Source of the DNA: an uncultured Roseicyclus sp.
Lineage (GTDB): Bacteria; Pseudomonadota; Alphaproteobacteria; Rhodobacterales; Rhodobacteraceae
Assembly (NCBI GenBank): GCA_947491935.1
Contig: CANLLF010000001.1
Span: forward strand, 124,001-188,000
DNA: 64,000 nt
Reading direction: 5' to 3'
Under the pieces are notes generated by a model. That model was not told the DNA's origin. It did not search any database and was given only the letters and a program-made list of their open reading frames with translations. Positions 9,169 to 17,292 of this stretch are shown here, in pieces. The translations under genes and the position numbers were made by a program. The first letter of the stretch is position 1. Each line of letters begins with the position of its first letter.

Positions 9169-9936
9169 TCAGGGCGTGGCCTTGGGCGGGGGCGTTGCCT
9201 GCGTGGCCGCCTCCAGCGCATCCTCCACGCCTGCATCCAGGGGCGAGGCCGCGACGGCACTTTCCATCGGCACGGATTCCGCCACCTTCCGCGCCAGCTC
9301 CGTCCCGAACAGCGCCACCATCGCGTTGTTCAGCGCGGGGGACCGCGCCATGCGTTTGCGCAGCGTGGCGCTGTCGACGCGCAGCACCGTCCCGCCATCG
9401 GGCAGCGTCACATCGGCGCTGGACGGATTGCCCGTCAGGAACGCGACCTCCCCCACAAAGGCCGGGCCGGCAATGGGAAACGCCTCGCCGCGTTTGGTGA
9501 TCACGATGCGGTCGGCCATGACCAGCATCAGCGTGTCCACCGGCTGATCCTCCCGCGTGAGGATTGTTCCCGGACCGCAGCCATCGGCGACGATCATCCT
9601 CCTGAGCCGCCGGAACTGGCCCGGCGCGAGCGTCGGAAAATGCGCGTAGATGCGGCGATCCTCGGGCGACATGCGCCACGTGGTCCGTTCCGAGGCAATG
9701 GCCGCGATCAGCACGACGTTGACGCTCATCAGCGCGATGTTGGACAGGACCGAGGGGATGATCGGATCGGCGCGGAAGAAGTAGTATCCGGCGTCGCAGA
9801 CAAAGCCGCAGATGACCAAGACACGCAGCATCAGCTCGTCGCGGACGGCAAATCCGGTCAGCTTGAAGACCAGCCCGACCAGCAGGATCCAGATGGCGCC
9901 GCCGCCGGCCCCCATATATCCCATCACATCGTCCAA
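9169..9936 (-). CDS. Popeye-like membrane protein with cyclic-nucleotide-binding-like domain
   Basis: A 255-residue protein with three N-terminal membrane helices (about residues 12-85) followed by a cNMP-binding-like domain (about 100-225; PGTILTREDQPVDTLMLVMA, GPAFVGEVAFLTGNPSSADV). The order of three helices then a cNMP fold, and the charged linker, recall Popeye-domain proteins. As in its convergent neighbour, the canonical phosphate-contacting Arg is replaced (PSSAD). It sits 41 bases downstream of adenosine kinase on the same strand and may belong to that operon. The C-terminal tail is Ala/Pro-rich. Function inferred: a membrane-bound nucleotide sensor. Confidence 0.7.
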   Translation of the reverse strand: MDDVMGYMGAGGGAIWILLVGLVFKLTGFAVRDELMLRVLVICGFVCDAGYYFFRADPIIPSVLSNIALMSVNVVLIAAIASERTTWRMSPEDRRIYAHFPTLAPGQFRRLRRMIVADGCGPGTILTREDQPVDTLMLVMADRIVITKRGEAFPIAGPAFVGEVAFLTGNPSSADVTLPDGGTVLRVDSATLRKRMARSPALNNAMVALFGTELARKVAESVPMESAVAASPLDAGVEDALEAATQATPPPKATP

Positions 9937-9977
9937 GCGGATCCTGCCCCTTCCCTGCCTGCCCCTGTGGTGACGGT

Positions 9978-10973
9978 CTAGATCAGGCCGTGTTCCGCAA
10001 AGACCGTCCGCAGCGGGCGCTTGGGCCGCGGCCCGATATGCGCGATCACTTCGGCCGCCGCAGCAACGCCCATTTTCCCCGATACCTCAAGGCTTTGCCC
10101 GGTTGCCAGGCCATAGATGAAGCCGGCGGCAAACTGATCGCCCGCACCGGTGGCATCCACCGGCGTGACGCGGGTGACAGGCACCTCCACCCGCTCTTCA
10201 CCGCGGATCAGCACCACCGGATCGCCGGACCGCGTGCAGACCACCAGGTCGCACACCGCCGAGGCCTGGGCCAGCGCCTCGCCCAGATCCTCCGTCTGGT
10301 ACAGCGACAGCCATTCTTCCTCGTTGCCGAGGGTGAAATCCATCTCCTCGGCGATCAGGCGGCGGAAATCGTCGCGGTGACGGTCCACGCAGAACGGATC
10401 GGACAAGGTAATGCCGCTCTTGCCGCCGCCCGCCCGGCAGGCCTGGGCCGCGGCGGTGAAGGCGCGTTTGCCCTCGTCCTTGTCATAGAGATACCCTTCC
10501 AGGAACAGGAACCGGGTGTTGCCCGCGACGGACGCATCCACGTCGCCTTCATCAAAATCCGCGCCCGCCCCCAGATAGGTGTTCATCGAGCGCTCGCCAT
10601 CAGGCGAAACGAAGATCATCGACCGCGTGGTTGGCGCGATATCATCGCCCGAGACCGGTGGATTGGGAAAGCCGATGCCATCGGCCGTCATCCCCTTTTG
10701 GTAGAACAGCCCCAGCGCATCGTCCTTCACCTTGCACAGGAACGCGGTTTTCAGGCCCAGCGATCCGACCCCCGCCACCGAATTGGCCACTGATCCACCA
10801 GGCGTCTGCACCCTGTCGGTCATCGCGCCATAGAGAATCTCGGCCCGTTCGCGTTCGATCAGCTGCATGATGCCTTTCTGGATGCCCATATTGTCGAGAA
10901 AACTGTCATCTGCATGGCTGATCACGTCGACAACGGCATTGCCGATCCCGACAAGGTCGTAGGTTTGGGTCAT
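9978..10973 (-). CDS. adenosine kinase (PfkB-family carbohydrate kinase)
   Basis: A 331-residue ribokinase-fold enzyme. The N-terminal LVGIGNAVVDVI and GGSVANSVAGVGSLGL, and the C-terminal anion-hole signature DATGAGDQFAAGF with its catalytic Asp, place it in the PfkB family. The overall pattern matches the adenosine kinase group common in alphaproteobacteria (ATP + adenosine to AMP + ADP). Its start overlaps the stop of the Rid gene as ATGA, and the nth-Rid-kinase genes form one tight operon. Substrate assignment is by family resemblance only. Confidence 0.85.
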   Translation of the reverse strand: MTQTYDLVGIGNAVVDVISHADDSFLDNMGIQKGIMQLIERERAEILYGAMTDRVQTPGGSVANSVAGVGSLGLKTAFLCKVKDDALGLFYQKGMTADGIGFPNPPVSGDDIAPTTRSMIFVSPDGERSMNTYLGAGADFDEGDVDASVAGNTRFLFLEGYLYDKDEGKRAFTAAAQACRAGGGKSGITLSDPFCVDRHRDDFRRLIAEEMDFTLGNEEEWLSLYQTEDLGEALAQASAVCDLVVCTRSGDPVVLIRGEERVEVPVTRVTPVDATGAGDQFAAGFIYGLATGQSLEVSGKMGVAAAAEVIAHIGPRPKRPLRTVFAEHGLI

Positions 10974-11368
10974 GTCTCTTTGTCCTTGAGAATGGCGTCG
11001 ATTTCGATCTCGACCAACCAGTCGGGATCGACGAAACGGGACACCTCCATCACCGTGGTGACGGGGCGGATATCGGTGAACACCTCCGCATGGGCGCGCG
11101 CGGCGTCATTCCATGTAGCGATGTCGGTCAGGAGGATGCGGGTGCGGATCACGTCCGCCGGGGCGCCACCGGCTTCGGCCAGGGCGGTCAGCGCGATGTC
11201 GAGGCAGCGTCTGGTCTGACCATACACGTCGCCAACACAATCGGTGCCACCCGCTGCTGCAATCGGGGCCGTACCGCCAATGGCGACAGCATTGCCGATG
11301 CGCACGGCGCGGGAGAAGCCGATTTGCGGCTCCAGATACGAGCCCGAGGAGATATTGTCGCGGCTCAT
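10970..11368 (-). CDS. RidA family protein (Rid2/imine deaminase superfamily)
   Basis: A 132-residue YjgF/YER057c/UK114-fold protein (AVAIGGTAPIAAAGG, TRILLTDIATWNDAARAHAEVF, WLVEIEIDAIL). Canonical RidA hydrolyses reactive enamine/imine intermediates using an Arg in a PARS-type motif. Here that stretch reads IRPVTTVMEV, so it is probably a Rid-superfamily member other than archetypal RidA. It overlaps nth upstream and adenosine kinase downstream by four bases each. Confidence 0.8.
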   Translation of the reverse strand: MSRDNISSGSYLEPQIGFSRAVRIGNAVAIGGTAPIAAAGGTDCVGDVYGQTRRCLDIALTALAEAGGAPADVIRTRILLTDIATWNDAARAHAEVFTDIRPVTTVMEVSRFVDPDWLVEIEIDAILKDKET

Positions 11369-12021
11369 ACGACCGTCTTGTCCTCAAACACGCACAGGTC
11401 GCGGATCAGGCAGGCGCCGCATTTGGGTTTGCGCGCCACGCAGATGTAGCGCCCGTGCAGGATCAGCCAGTGATGGGCGTGGAGCTGGAATTCGGCCGGA
11501 ATGTTATCCTCGATCTGGCGCTCCACCACGTCCACATCCTTGCCCGGCGCGATCCGGGTCCGGTTGCCGACGCGAAAAATATGCGTGTCAACGGCTTGGG
11601 CGGGTATCCCCCACCACATGTTCAGCACCACATTGGCCGTCTTGCGCCCCACGCCAGGCAGGGATTGCAGCGCCGCGCGGGAGGACGGGACCTCGCCGCC
11701 ATACTCTTCCACAAGAATACGGCTCAGCTTCATGACGTTCTTGGCCTTGTTGCGGTAGAGGCCGATGGTCTTGATATGCTCGATCAGGCGGTCCTCGCCC
11801 AGATCCAGCATCTTCTGGGGCGTGTCTGCGATCCTGAACAGCTCTGCCGTCGCCTTGTTCACCCCCGCATCCGTGGCCTGCGCCGAGAGCGCCACGGCCA
11901 CCACCAGCGTATAGGCGTTGACGTGGTGCAATTCCCCCTTGGGTTCCGCCTCCGCCGCGCGGAACCGGGTGAAGATCTCGTGGATCGTGTGATAGGGCAG
12001 CGGTTTTGCGATCTTGGCCAT
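11365..12021 (-). CDS. nth: endonuclease III
   Basis: A 218-residue base-excision-repair DNA glycosylase/AP lyase that removes oxidised pyrimidines. The helix-hairpin-helix motif LPGVGRKTANVVLN includes the catalytic Lys. The catalytic Asp is in QAVDTHIFRVGNR, and the C-terminal C-x6-C-x2-C-x5-C motif (CVARKPKCGACLIRDLC) binds the [4Fe-4S] cluster. Length and all key residues are normal. It is the first gene of a minus-strand operon with the Rid protein and adenosine kinase. Confidence 0.95.
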   Translation of the reverse strand: MAKIAKPLPYHTIHEIFTRFRAAEAEPKGELHHVNAYTLVVAVALSAQATDAGVNKATAELFRIADTPQKMLDLGEDRLIEHIKTIGLYRNKAKNVMKLSRILVEEYGGEVPSSRAALQSLPGVGRKTANVVLNMWWGIPAQAVDTHIFRVGNRTRIAPGKDVDVVERQIEDNIPAEFQLHAHHWLILHGRYICVARKPKCGACLIRDLCVFEDKTVV

Positions 12022-12184
12022 GCCCTCTTTTGGCGGCTCGCGGGCCGGGCGGCAAGCCGCAACTTTTCCGCCCTGATCCTGACAATTCGAAGCATTTCCG
12101 ACCCGCCGGAGTTCAGGGATTCTTCAACTCTCCGCGCGATTGTCCCGGCAACTTGGACATCAATGCAGGATACCGGTCAATCCA

Positions 12185-13282
12185 ATGCCAACCTATTCCA
12201 TCATCGGGTACACGGTCGACGCCATCGTGCACGATTACAATACCAGCACGATCAGCCTGCCCTCGGATTTCGACAGCAACGAAGATCGCCTCCGGTTCGA
12301 TATCGTGGAGGGTGGAACGGGCCAATACCTTGACGGCGACTACTACAATGGCGAGGTCGGCGACGACAACGACCAGGATGCCAACATCTACGATATGGAC
12401 GGCAACCTGCTGCATACAGGCCAGGTCTATGCCGAGAAAGTGGATGTTTATGTCGCGGCCGACGGAACGACGATCGAGGTCACGCGGGTCGAGATCAACG
12501 GCGTGCATGTCGGCGATCTGGTCAATACGCCGCTCGAACCGGGCGTCGATTACACCTACAGCCACAGCTACAACGTCCACACCGGGGCGGCGGATGATCC
12601 AAACACGTCCGAGAACGAGGCACGGGCCGACACACGTACCGAATATTCCGAATTCACCGATGTGCCCTGCTTCGTCTCCGGCACGATGTTGGATACTGCC
12701 GAGGGCCCGATGCCGGTCGATTGGATCGGTGTCGGGGACCGGGTGCGCACGCTGGATCGCGGCTGGCAGGTGGTGCGCTGGCGCGGCCATCGCGCGTTTC
12801 GCGCCGCGCCCGATATGCCCGCGCCGATCGAAATCACCCCCGGTGCCCTTGGTCCCGGCGTCCCGCAGGAGGTTTTGCGCCTGTCGCCACAGCACCGCAT
12901 CATGGTGTCCGGCCCGATCTGTGAGCTTTACTTCGGCGCCCCCGAGGTCTTCGTGGCCGCCAAGCACCTCCTGCACTGGCCCGGCATCCGGCAGGTAAAG
13001 CCTGATCCGGACCACGCCTATTACCATTTGCTCTTTGACCATCACGAGGTCCTGTTTTCCGACGGGGTCACGGTGGAAAGCCTGTTTCTCGGCGCCGAGA
13101 TGGAGGCGCTCAGCCCTGCTCCACCGGCCATCTTGCAAGCGGCCTACCGGCATGGGCACACGGAAACCGCCCGGTTGAGTCTGACCGCGCGACAGGCCCG
13201 CGTGCTGTTGCCCGGCTCCGTCAGCGCAATCTTCGACCTCACCGATAATGCCGGGCCGGAGGTGATGGCGCAGGTCGCGTAA
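12185..13282 (+). CDS. Hint domain-containing protein
   Basis: A 365-residue protein. About 165 N-terminal residues, rich in Asp, Tyr and Asn and of unknown fold, precede a Hint (hedgehog/intein) domain. That domain begins at DVPCFVSGTMLDTAEGPMPV, with the Cys expected for autocatalytic N-S acyl shift, and continues through VGDRVRTLDRGWQVVRWRGHR and LRLSPQHRIMV. Such proteins are frequent in roseobacters, often without a known passenger. There is no classical signal peptide, so export by a type I system is possible but not shown. The start MPTYSIIGYTVDA is chosen because the region upstream lies in the divergent promoter with nth. Confidence 0.85.
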   Translation: MPTYSIIGYTVDAIVHDYNTSTISLPSDFDSNEDRLRFDIVEGGTGQYLDGDYYNGEVGDDNDQDANIYDMDGNLLHTGQVYAEKVDVYVAADGTTIEVTRVEINGVHVGDLVNTPLEPGVDYTYSHSYNVHTGAADDPNTSENEARADTRTEYSEFTDVPCFVSGTMLDTAEGPMPVDWIGVGDRVRTLDRGWQVVRWRGHRAFRAAPDMPAPIEITPGALGPGVPQEVLRLSPQHRIMVSGPICELYFGAPEVFVAAKHLLHWPGIRQVKPDPDHAYYHLLFDHHEVLFSDGVTVESLFLGAEMEALSPAPPAILQAAYRHGHTETARLSLTARQARVLLPGSVSAIFDLTDNAGPEVMAQVA

Positions 13283-13360
13283 GCTCGGGCCACTTGCGCA
13301 GGAATCGGGTCGCGCGCCGCCCTGCCCTTGCCTAGATTGAACGGCAAGGAGGCCCCGCTT

Positions 13361-14224
13361 ATGTCCCATCACGATGTCATCGACCAATCCGGCAGCTACC
13401 ATTTCAACGTGATGCGCCGGGCGCTCGACCTGATCGACGCCAATCCCCATCAGTCGCTGGAGGACCTGGCGCGGGCGCTTGACATGAGCCCAGCGCATTT
13501 TCAGCGCACGTTTTCCGGGTGGGTCGGCGTCAGCCCCAAGCGCTACCAGCAATATCTGACGCTCGATCACGCCCGCCGCCTTTTGGCGGATCGGTTCACC
13601 ATGCTCGACACGGTGGGCGAAACCGGCCTGACCTCGGGCGGGCGCCTGCATGACCTGTTCCTGCGCTGGGAGGCGATGAGCCCCGGCACCTACGCCTCGG
13701 GCGGCGCGGGGCTCACGATCCGCTGGGGCTGGTTCGACAGCCCGTTCGGCGCGGCCCTGGTGATGGCAACCGACAAAGGCATCTGCGGTATTGGCTTCGC
13801 GTCGGAAACCGGGCCGGAGCCGACCATGGCCGACCTCCGCTCGCGCTGGCCCAACGCCGACTACGTAGAGGATCCGCAGGCCCTGCGCCCGATGGCCGAT
13901 GCGGCCTTTGGCCAGTCCGGCGATGTGCAGCTGGCCCTGATCGGCGCGCCGTTCCAGATCAAGGTGTGGGAGGCGCTGCTCAGCATCCCCACCGGCCATG
14001 TCACCACCTATTCCGAGATCGCGGGCGCCATCGGCAAACCCCGCGCCGTGCGCGCCGTGGGCACCGCCGTGGGGCGCAACCCGATCAGCTGGCTGATCCC
14101 CTGCCACCGCGCCCTGCGCAAATCCGGCGGGCTTGGCGGCTACCATTGGGGCCTGCCCGTGAAACGCGCCATGCTGGCCTGGGAGGCCGCCTCGACCGAG
14201 GAGGGCGCGGCCCGGGCCGGATAA
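13361..14224 (+). CDS. Ada-like bifunctional HTH / methylated-DNA-protein-cysteine methyltransferase
   Basis: A 287-residue protein with a strong AAGGAGG site before the chosen ATG. Residues 15-105 are an AraC-type helix-turn-helix unit (SLEDLARALDMSPAHFQRTF). Residues 120-280 are the O6-alkylguanine transferase, with the acceptor Cys in LIPCHRALRKSG and the arginine-finger region AIGKPRAVRAVGTAVGRNP. It lacks the N-terminal zinc/methyl-phosphotriester domain of E. coli Ada, so it can repair O6-methylguanine but should not sense phosphotriesters through that domain. Confidence 0.92.
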   Translation: MSHHDVIDQSGSYHFNVMRRALDLIDANPHQSLEDLARALDMSPAHFQRTFSGWVGVSPKRYQQYLTLDHARRLLADRFTMLDTVGETGLTSGGRLHDLFLRWEAMSPGTYASGGAGLTIRWGWFDSPFGAALVMATDKGICGIGFASETGPEPTMADLRSRWPNADYVEDPQALRPMADAAFGQSGDVQLALIGAPFQIKVWEALLSIPTGHVTTYSEIAGAIGKPRAVRAVGTAVGRNPISWLIPCHRALRKSGGLGGYHWGLPVKRAMLAWEAASTEEGAARAG

Positions 14225-14365
14225 CCGGAAACGCGGGCCTTGGGCGTCCCGCCGCCCGTGCCGCGTGCCGTGCCGAATTACCCCTGTTCCCGCCTGCGCC
14301 CTTTGTTATAACGGGGGCAATAACCCCTTGGGAAACGGGGTCCAGGCGAAAAAAGGGCAAGAGCC

Positions 14366-15025
14366 ATGGCATATCTTCTGAAACCAATTCTTCTGGCCAG
14401 CGCGGCCGTGATCGGGCTTGCGGGCTGTGTGACCAACAGCGTCGGTCCGGCGGATCCGAACGCCAACCGCACCCGCGACGGCGCGGTGATCGGCGGCATT
14501 CTGGGCGGCTTCCTCGGCGCGACGGCCGATGACGACAACCAGGGCCGCAACGCTGTTCTGGGTGCAGCAGCGGGTGCGCTTGCAGGCGGCGCCATCGGCT
14601 CCGCGCTGGATGCACAGGCGCGCGATCTGCGCGGTTCGCTCCGCAACGACCAGATCCTGATCGAGAATACCGGCTCCGCGCTGGTGGTGACGATGCCCGA
14701 AGGCATCCTCTTCGATTTCGACAGCGCGGCGATCCGTGCAGGCCTGCAATCGGACCTGCGCGCGCTGGCCGCGAACCTCAACCAATATCCGAATACGGGT
14801 GTGCAGGTGGTGGGCCATACCGACAATACCGGCTCGGCCTCGTATAACCAGGATCTCTCGACCCGCCGGGCCCAGGCCGTGGCGGGCGTATTGCTGGAAG
14901 CGGGCGTTGCGCCCTTCCGCGTCCGCTCCGTCGGCCGTGGCGAAAGCGAGCCCGTGGCAACCAACCTGACGCCCGCCGGGCGCCAGCAGAACCGCCGGGT
15001 CGAGGTGATTATCCGCCCGAACTGA
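14366..15025 (+). CDS. OmpA family lipoprotein with glycine-zipper region
   Basis: A 219-residue envelope protein. A lipobox (IGLAGC, Cys at about residue 21) predicts a lipoprotein. Residues 38-80 are Gly/Ala-rich (GAVIGGILGGFLGA, GAAAGALAGGAIGSALD), a glycine-zipper-like stretch. Residues 110-218 are an OmpA C-terminal peptidoglycan-binding domain (ILFDFDSAAIR, VVGHTDNTGSASYNQDLSTRRA, GRQQNRRVEVII). The plan matches the YiaD/Pal-like OmpA lipoproteins that tie the outer membrane to the cell wall. A strong terminator follows. Confidence 0.9.
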   Translation: MAYLLKPILLASAAVIGLAGCVTNSVGPADPNANRTRDGAVIGGILGGFLGATADDDNQGRNAVLGAAAGALAGGAIGSALDAQARDLRGSLRNDQILIENTGSALVVTMPEGILFDFDSAAIRAGLQSDLRALAANLNQYPNTGVQVVGHTDNTGSASYNQDLSTRRAQAVAGVLLEAGVAPFRVRSVGRGESEPVATNLTPAGRQQNRRVEVIIRPN

Positions 15026-15064
15026 TCCCCGCCGGACCGGCACGGGGAAACCAAAATACGGAAC

Positions 15065-15093
15065 CGGCCCGCCCATTTCGGGCGGGCCGTTTT
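15065..15093 (+). terminator. rho-independent terminator of the OmpA lipoprotein gene
   Basis: A perfect 10-bp stem (cggcccgccc / gggcgggccg) with a 5-base loop is followed by TTTT, 40 bases after the lipoprotein stop. Confidence 0.9.
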
Positions 15094-15182
15094 GTGTCAG
15101 ACGCCCCGCCGCGCATGCCGCCTGCGTGGTGCCGCCAATCGCGCCCAACAGACCGGGCGAGCCACTGGACAGGGCCCCGGCG

Positions 15183-15201
15183 TGGTCATATCATTTGACC
15201 A
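15183..15201. promoter_or_regulatory. operator-like inverted repeat before the GntR regulator
   Basis: TGGTCA-N7-TGACCA, a perfect 6-bp inverted repeat, ends 16 bases before the GntR-family start codon and immediately before its AAGGGG ribosome-binding site. FadR-subfamily regulators commonly bind palindromes of the TGGTnnnACCA type and repress their own genes, so this is a plausible autoregulatory site. That role is inferred from position and symmetry only. Confidence 0.55.
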
Positions 15202-15217
15202 ATTCAAGGGGATCCCC

Positions 15218-15985
15218 ATGCCGTTCCAACGCATCGAGGCCGAAAAACTCTCGCATTCTGTCGTCAAACAGATCGAACAACTGATCCTGCGCGGCATCCT
15301 GCGGCCCGGGGAACGACTGCCATCGGAGCGCGAATTGAGCGAACGGCTTGGTGTATCGCGCCCCAGCCTGCGGGAGGCGGTGGCCGAGTTGCAATCGCGC
15401 GGGCTTCTGGCCGCCAAGGCCAGCGCCGGGATCTATGTTGGCGACGTGTTGGGCTCCGCCTTTTCCCCTGCATTGATCGAGCTTTTCTCCGCCCACGAAG
15501 AGGCCGTGTTCGACTATATCGCCTTTCGCCAGGACCTTGAGGGCATCGCCGCCGAACGCGCGGCAATCCACGGGTCAGACACCGATCTGAAGGTGATCGA
15601 CACGATCTTCCACAAGATGGAAGGGGCGCATCGCAAGCGGAACCCGTCCGATGAGGCGGAACTGGACGCTGAATTTCACCTCGCCATTATCGAGGCGAGC
15701 CACAACGTGATCCTGCTGCACATGATGCGGGCCACGTTCGATCTGCTGCGCCAGGGCGTGTTCTTCAACCGCCAGCAGATGTTCCGCAACAGGACCACGC
15801 GCGATATGCTGCTCGACCAGCACCGCGCGATCAACGACGCCATTCAGGCCCGCGATGCGGCGGCGGCCAAGGCGGCAGTGGTGCACCACCTTGACTACGT
15901 TACCGAAGAGCTGTCGGCCCTGAAGCAATCGGAGAAGAATGAGGAGATTGCGCAGTTGCGCTACGCCCATGAGAAGGATCGCTAG
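15218..15985 (+). CDS. GntR/FadR-family transcriptional regulator
   Basis: A 255-residue regulator. The N-terminal winged helix (residues 8-75: SVVKQIEQLILRGILRPGER, LPSERELSERLGVSRPSLRE) is followed by an all-helical FCD effector domain (about 90-230; AEFHLAIIEASHN, DQHRAINDAIQARD) that usually binds small organic acids through a metal. The start MPFQRIEAEKLS follows AAGGGG and is the usual N-terminus of FadR-type proteins. Neighbouring genes for an enolase-superfamily enzyme, an alcohol dehydrogenase and pcaDB suggest control of carboxylic-acid or sugar-acid catabolism. The ligand is unknown. Confidence 0.9.
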   Translation: MPFQRIEAEKLSHSVVKQIEQLILRGILRPGERLPSERELSERLGVSRPSLREAVAELQSRGLLAAKASAGIYVGDVLGSAFSPALIELFSAHEEAVFDYIAFRQDLEGIAAERAAIHGSDTDLKVIDTIFHKMEGAHRKRNPSDEAELDAEFHLAIIEASHNVILLHMMRATFDLLRQGVFFNRQQMFRNRTTRDMLLDQHRAINDAIQARDAAAAKAAVVHHLDYVTEELSALKQSEKNEEIAQLRYAHEKDR

Positions 15986-15997
15986 GCGCGGCGCCGC

Positions 15998-17218
15998 CTA
16001 GTCCACCGCGCCGCCGCCAAACGAATTTCCGTTCTGCCAGTCACACGGCGCCTCCTGCATTTCCAGATGCAGACGATCGCCGGTGTAAACATGCGCCTTG
16101 GCGACCTCATCACTCAGCTCGATCCCCAACCCCGGCGCCTCGGGCGCGGTGACAAAGCCGTTCTCCACCCTGGGTCGCCCAGTCACCAGTTTTTCGTGAA
16201 ATCCGGTTTCAATGGCCTCCACCATCAGCAGATTGGCGCAGGACACACCCAGATGCACATTGGCCGCCCATTCGACCGGCCCGGCATAAAGATGCGGGGC
16301 CAGCTGCGCGCCCGCGGCCTCCGCCAGAATGGCGATTTTCTTGCCCTCCCAAATGCCGCCTGCCCGGCCCAGGGCGGGCTGCAGGATGCGCGCGCCATGG
16401 GCCAGCGCCTGGGCGAATTCGCCCTTGCTGGTCAGGCGTTCACCCGTCGCGATGGGAATGGAGGTATGGGCGGCCACCTCCGCCAGACCGGGCAGGTTGT
16501 CCGGCGGGATCGGTTCTTCGAACCAGAGCGGATCGTGGGGTTCGATGGCCTTGGCCAGCCGGATCGCCCCTCCGGGGATAAACTGGCCATGGGTGCCGAA
16601 CAGAAGGTCGGCCTTAGTGCCCACCGCCGCCCGGATCGCCGCACAGAAGCGGGCCGACAGGTCGATATCCGCCATGGCAGGCATATGCCCGCCGCGGATC
16701 GTATAAGGCCCCGCCGGGTCGAACTTCACCGCCGTCCAGCCCTCGGCCACGCGCGCCGCGGCGGCCTCCGCCGCCATGTCGGGGGACGTCCAGAAGGCGG
16801 CGGGATCGTGCTGCGGTTCGGGATAAAGATAGGTATAGGCGCGGATCTCGGCGTTCATCCTGCCGCCGAGCAGCGCCCAGACCGGCCGCTCCCGCGCCTT
16901 GCCCAGGATGTCCCAGCAGGCCATTTCGAGGCCTGAAAATGCGCCGAAAATCGTCGGATCGGGCCGCTGGGTGAAGCCGGAAGACTGGACGCGCCGGGAC
17001 ATAAGTTCAATATTTTCAGGATGTTCACCCTGCATATGGCGGGTGAAGACATCGGTGATAACCGCTTTCATCGCCTCGGGCCCGACACCGGCGGCATAGA
17101 CCTCCCCCAGCCCGGTGATCCCGGTCTCGGTGGTGACCCGCACGATCAGCCAATAGCGCCCGCCCCAGCCGGGGGGCGGCGGGGCAACGGCAAAGATGTC
17201 CAGATGATCGAGGCGCAT
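15998..17218 (-). CDS. mandelate racemase / muconate lactonizing enzyme family protein
   Basis: A 406-residue enolase-superfamily enzyme with an N-terminal capping domain and a C-terminal barrel. Recognisable pieces are FSGLEMACWDILGKA, AVKFDPAGP (with the barrel Lys), WFEEPIPPDN and TGERLTSKGEF, which carry two of the usual acidic metal ligands. At the position where the first metal-ligand Asp is expected, this protein reads LLFGTHGQF. It probably dehydrates, epimerises or cycloisomerises a sugar acid. The exact substrate cannot be given. It is followed upstream on the same strand by a zinc alcohol dehydrogenase gene and is convergent with the GntR regulator. Confidence 0.85.
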   Translation of the reverse strand: MRLDHLDIFAVAPPPPGWGGRYWLIVRVTTETGITGLGEVYAAGVGPEAMKAVITDVFTRHMQGEHPENIELMSRRVQSSGFTQRPDPTIFGAFSGLEMACWDILGKARERPVWALLGGRMNAEIRAYTYLYPEPQHDPAAFWTSPDMAAEAAAARVAEGWTAVKFDPAGPYTIRGGHMPAMADIDLSARFCAAIRAAVGTKADLLFGTHGQFIPGGAIRLAKAIEPHDPLWFEEPIPPDNLPGLAEVAAHTSIPIATGERLTSKGEFAQALAHGARILQPALGRAGGIWEGKKIAILAEAAGAQLAPHLYAGPVEWAANVHLGVSCANLLMVEAIETGFHEKLVTGRPRVENGFVTAPEAPGLGIELSDEVAKAHVYTGDRLHLEMQEAPCDWQNGNSFGGGAVD

Positions 17219-17237
17219 GGCATGTGGCTTTCGTTGC

Positions 17238-17289
17238 TTGGGGGCCAGCCCCCAAACCCCCGGGGTATTTCAAACCAATGGAAGGGGCG
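17238..17289 (+). repeat. dispersed intergenic repeat, copy A
   Basis: A GGGGGC-CA-GCCCCC hairpin is followed by CCCCCGGGGTATTTC and AACCAATGGAA-GGGGCG. The same arrangement recurs on the other strand at 24491-24555, and a degenerate form lies at 21907-21945. It lies between the enolase-superfamily and alcohol dehydrogenase genes. Confidence 0.7.
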
Positions 17290-17292
17290 GTT

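Noticed and set aside
12113-14146. A 677-codon minus-strand open frame opposite the Hint and Ada-like genes
   Set aside because: The plus-strand genes are supported by domain motifs and an AAGGAGG site. The antisense product is low-complexity.
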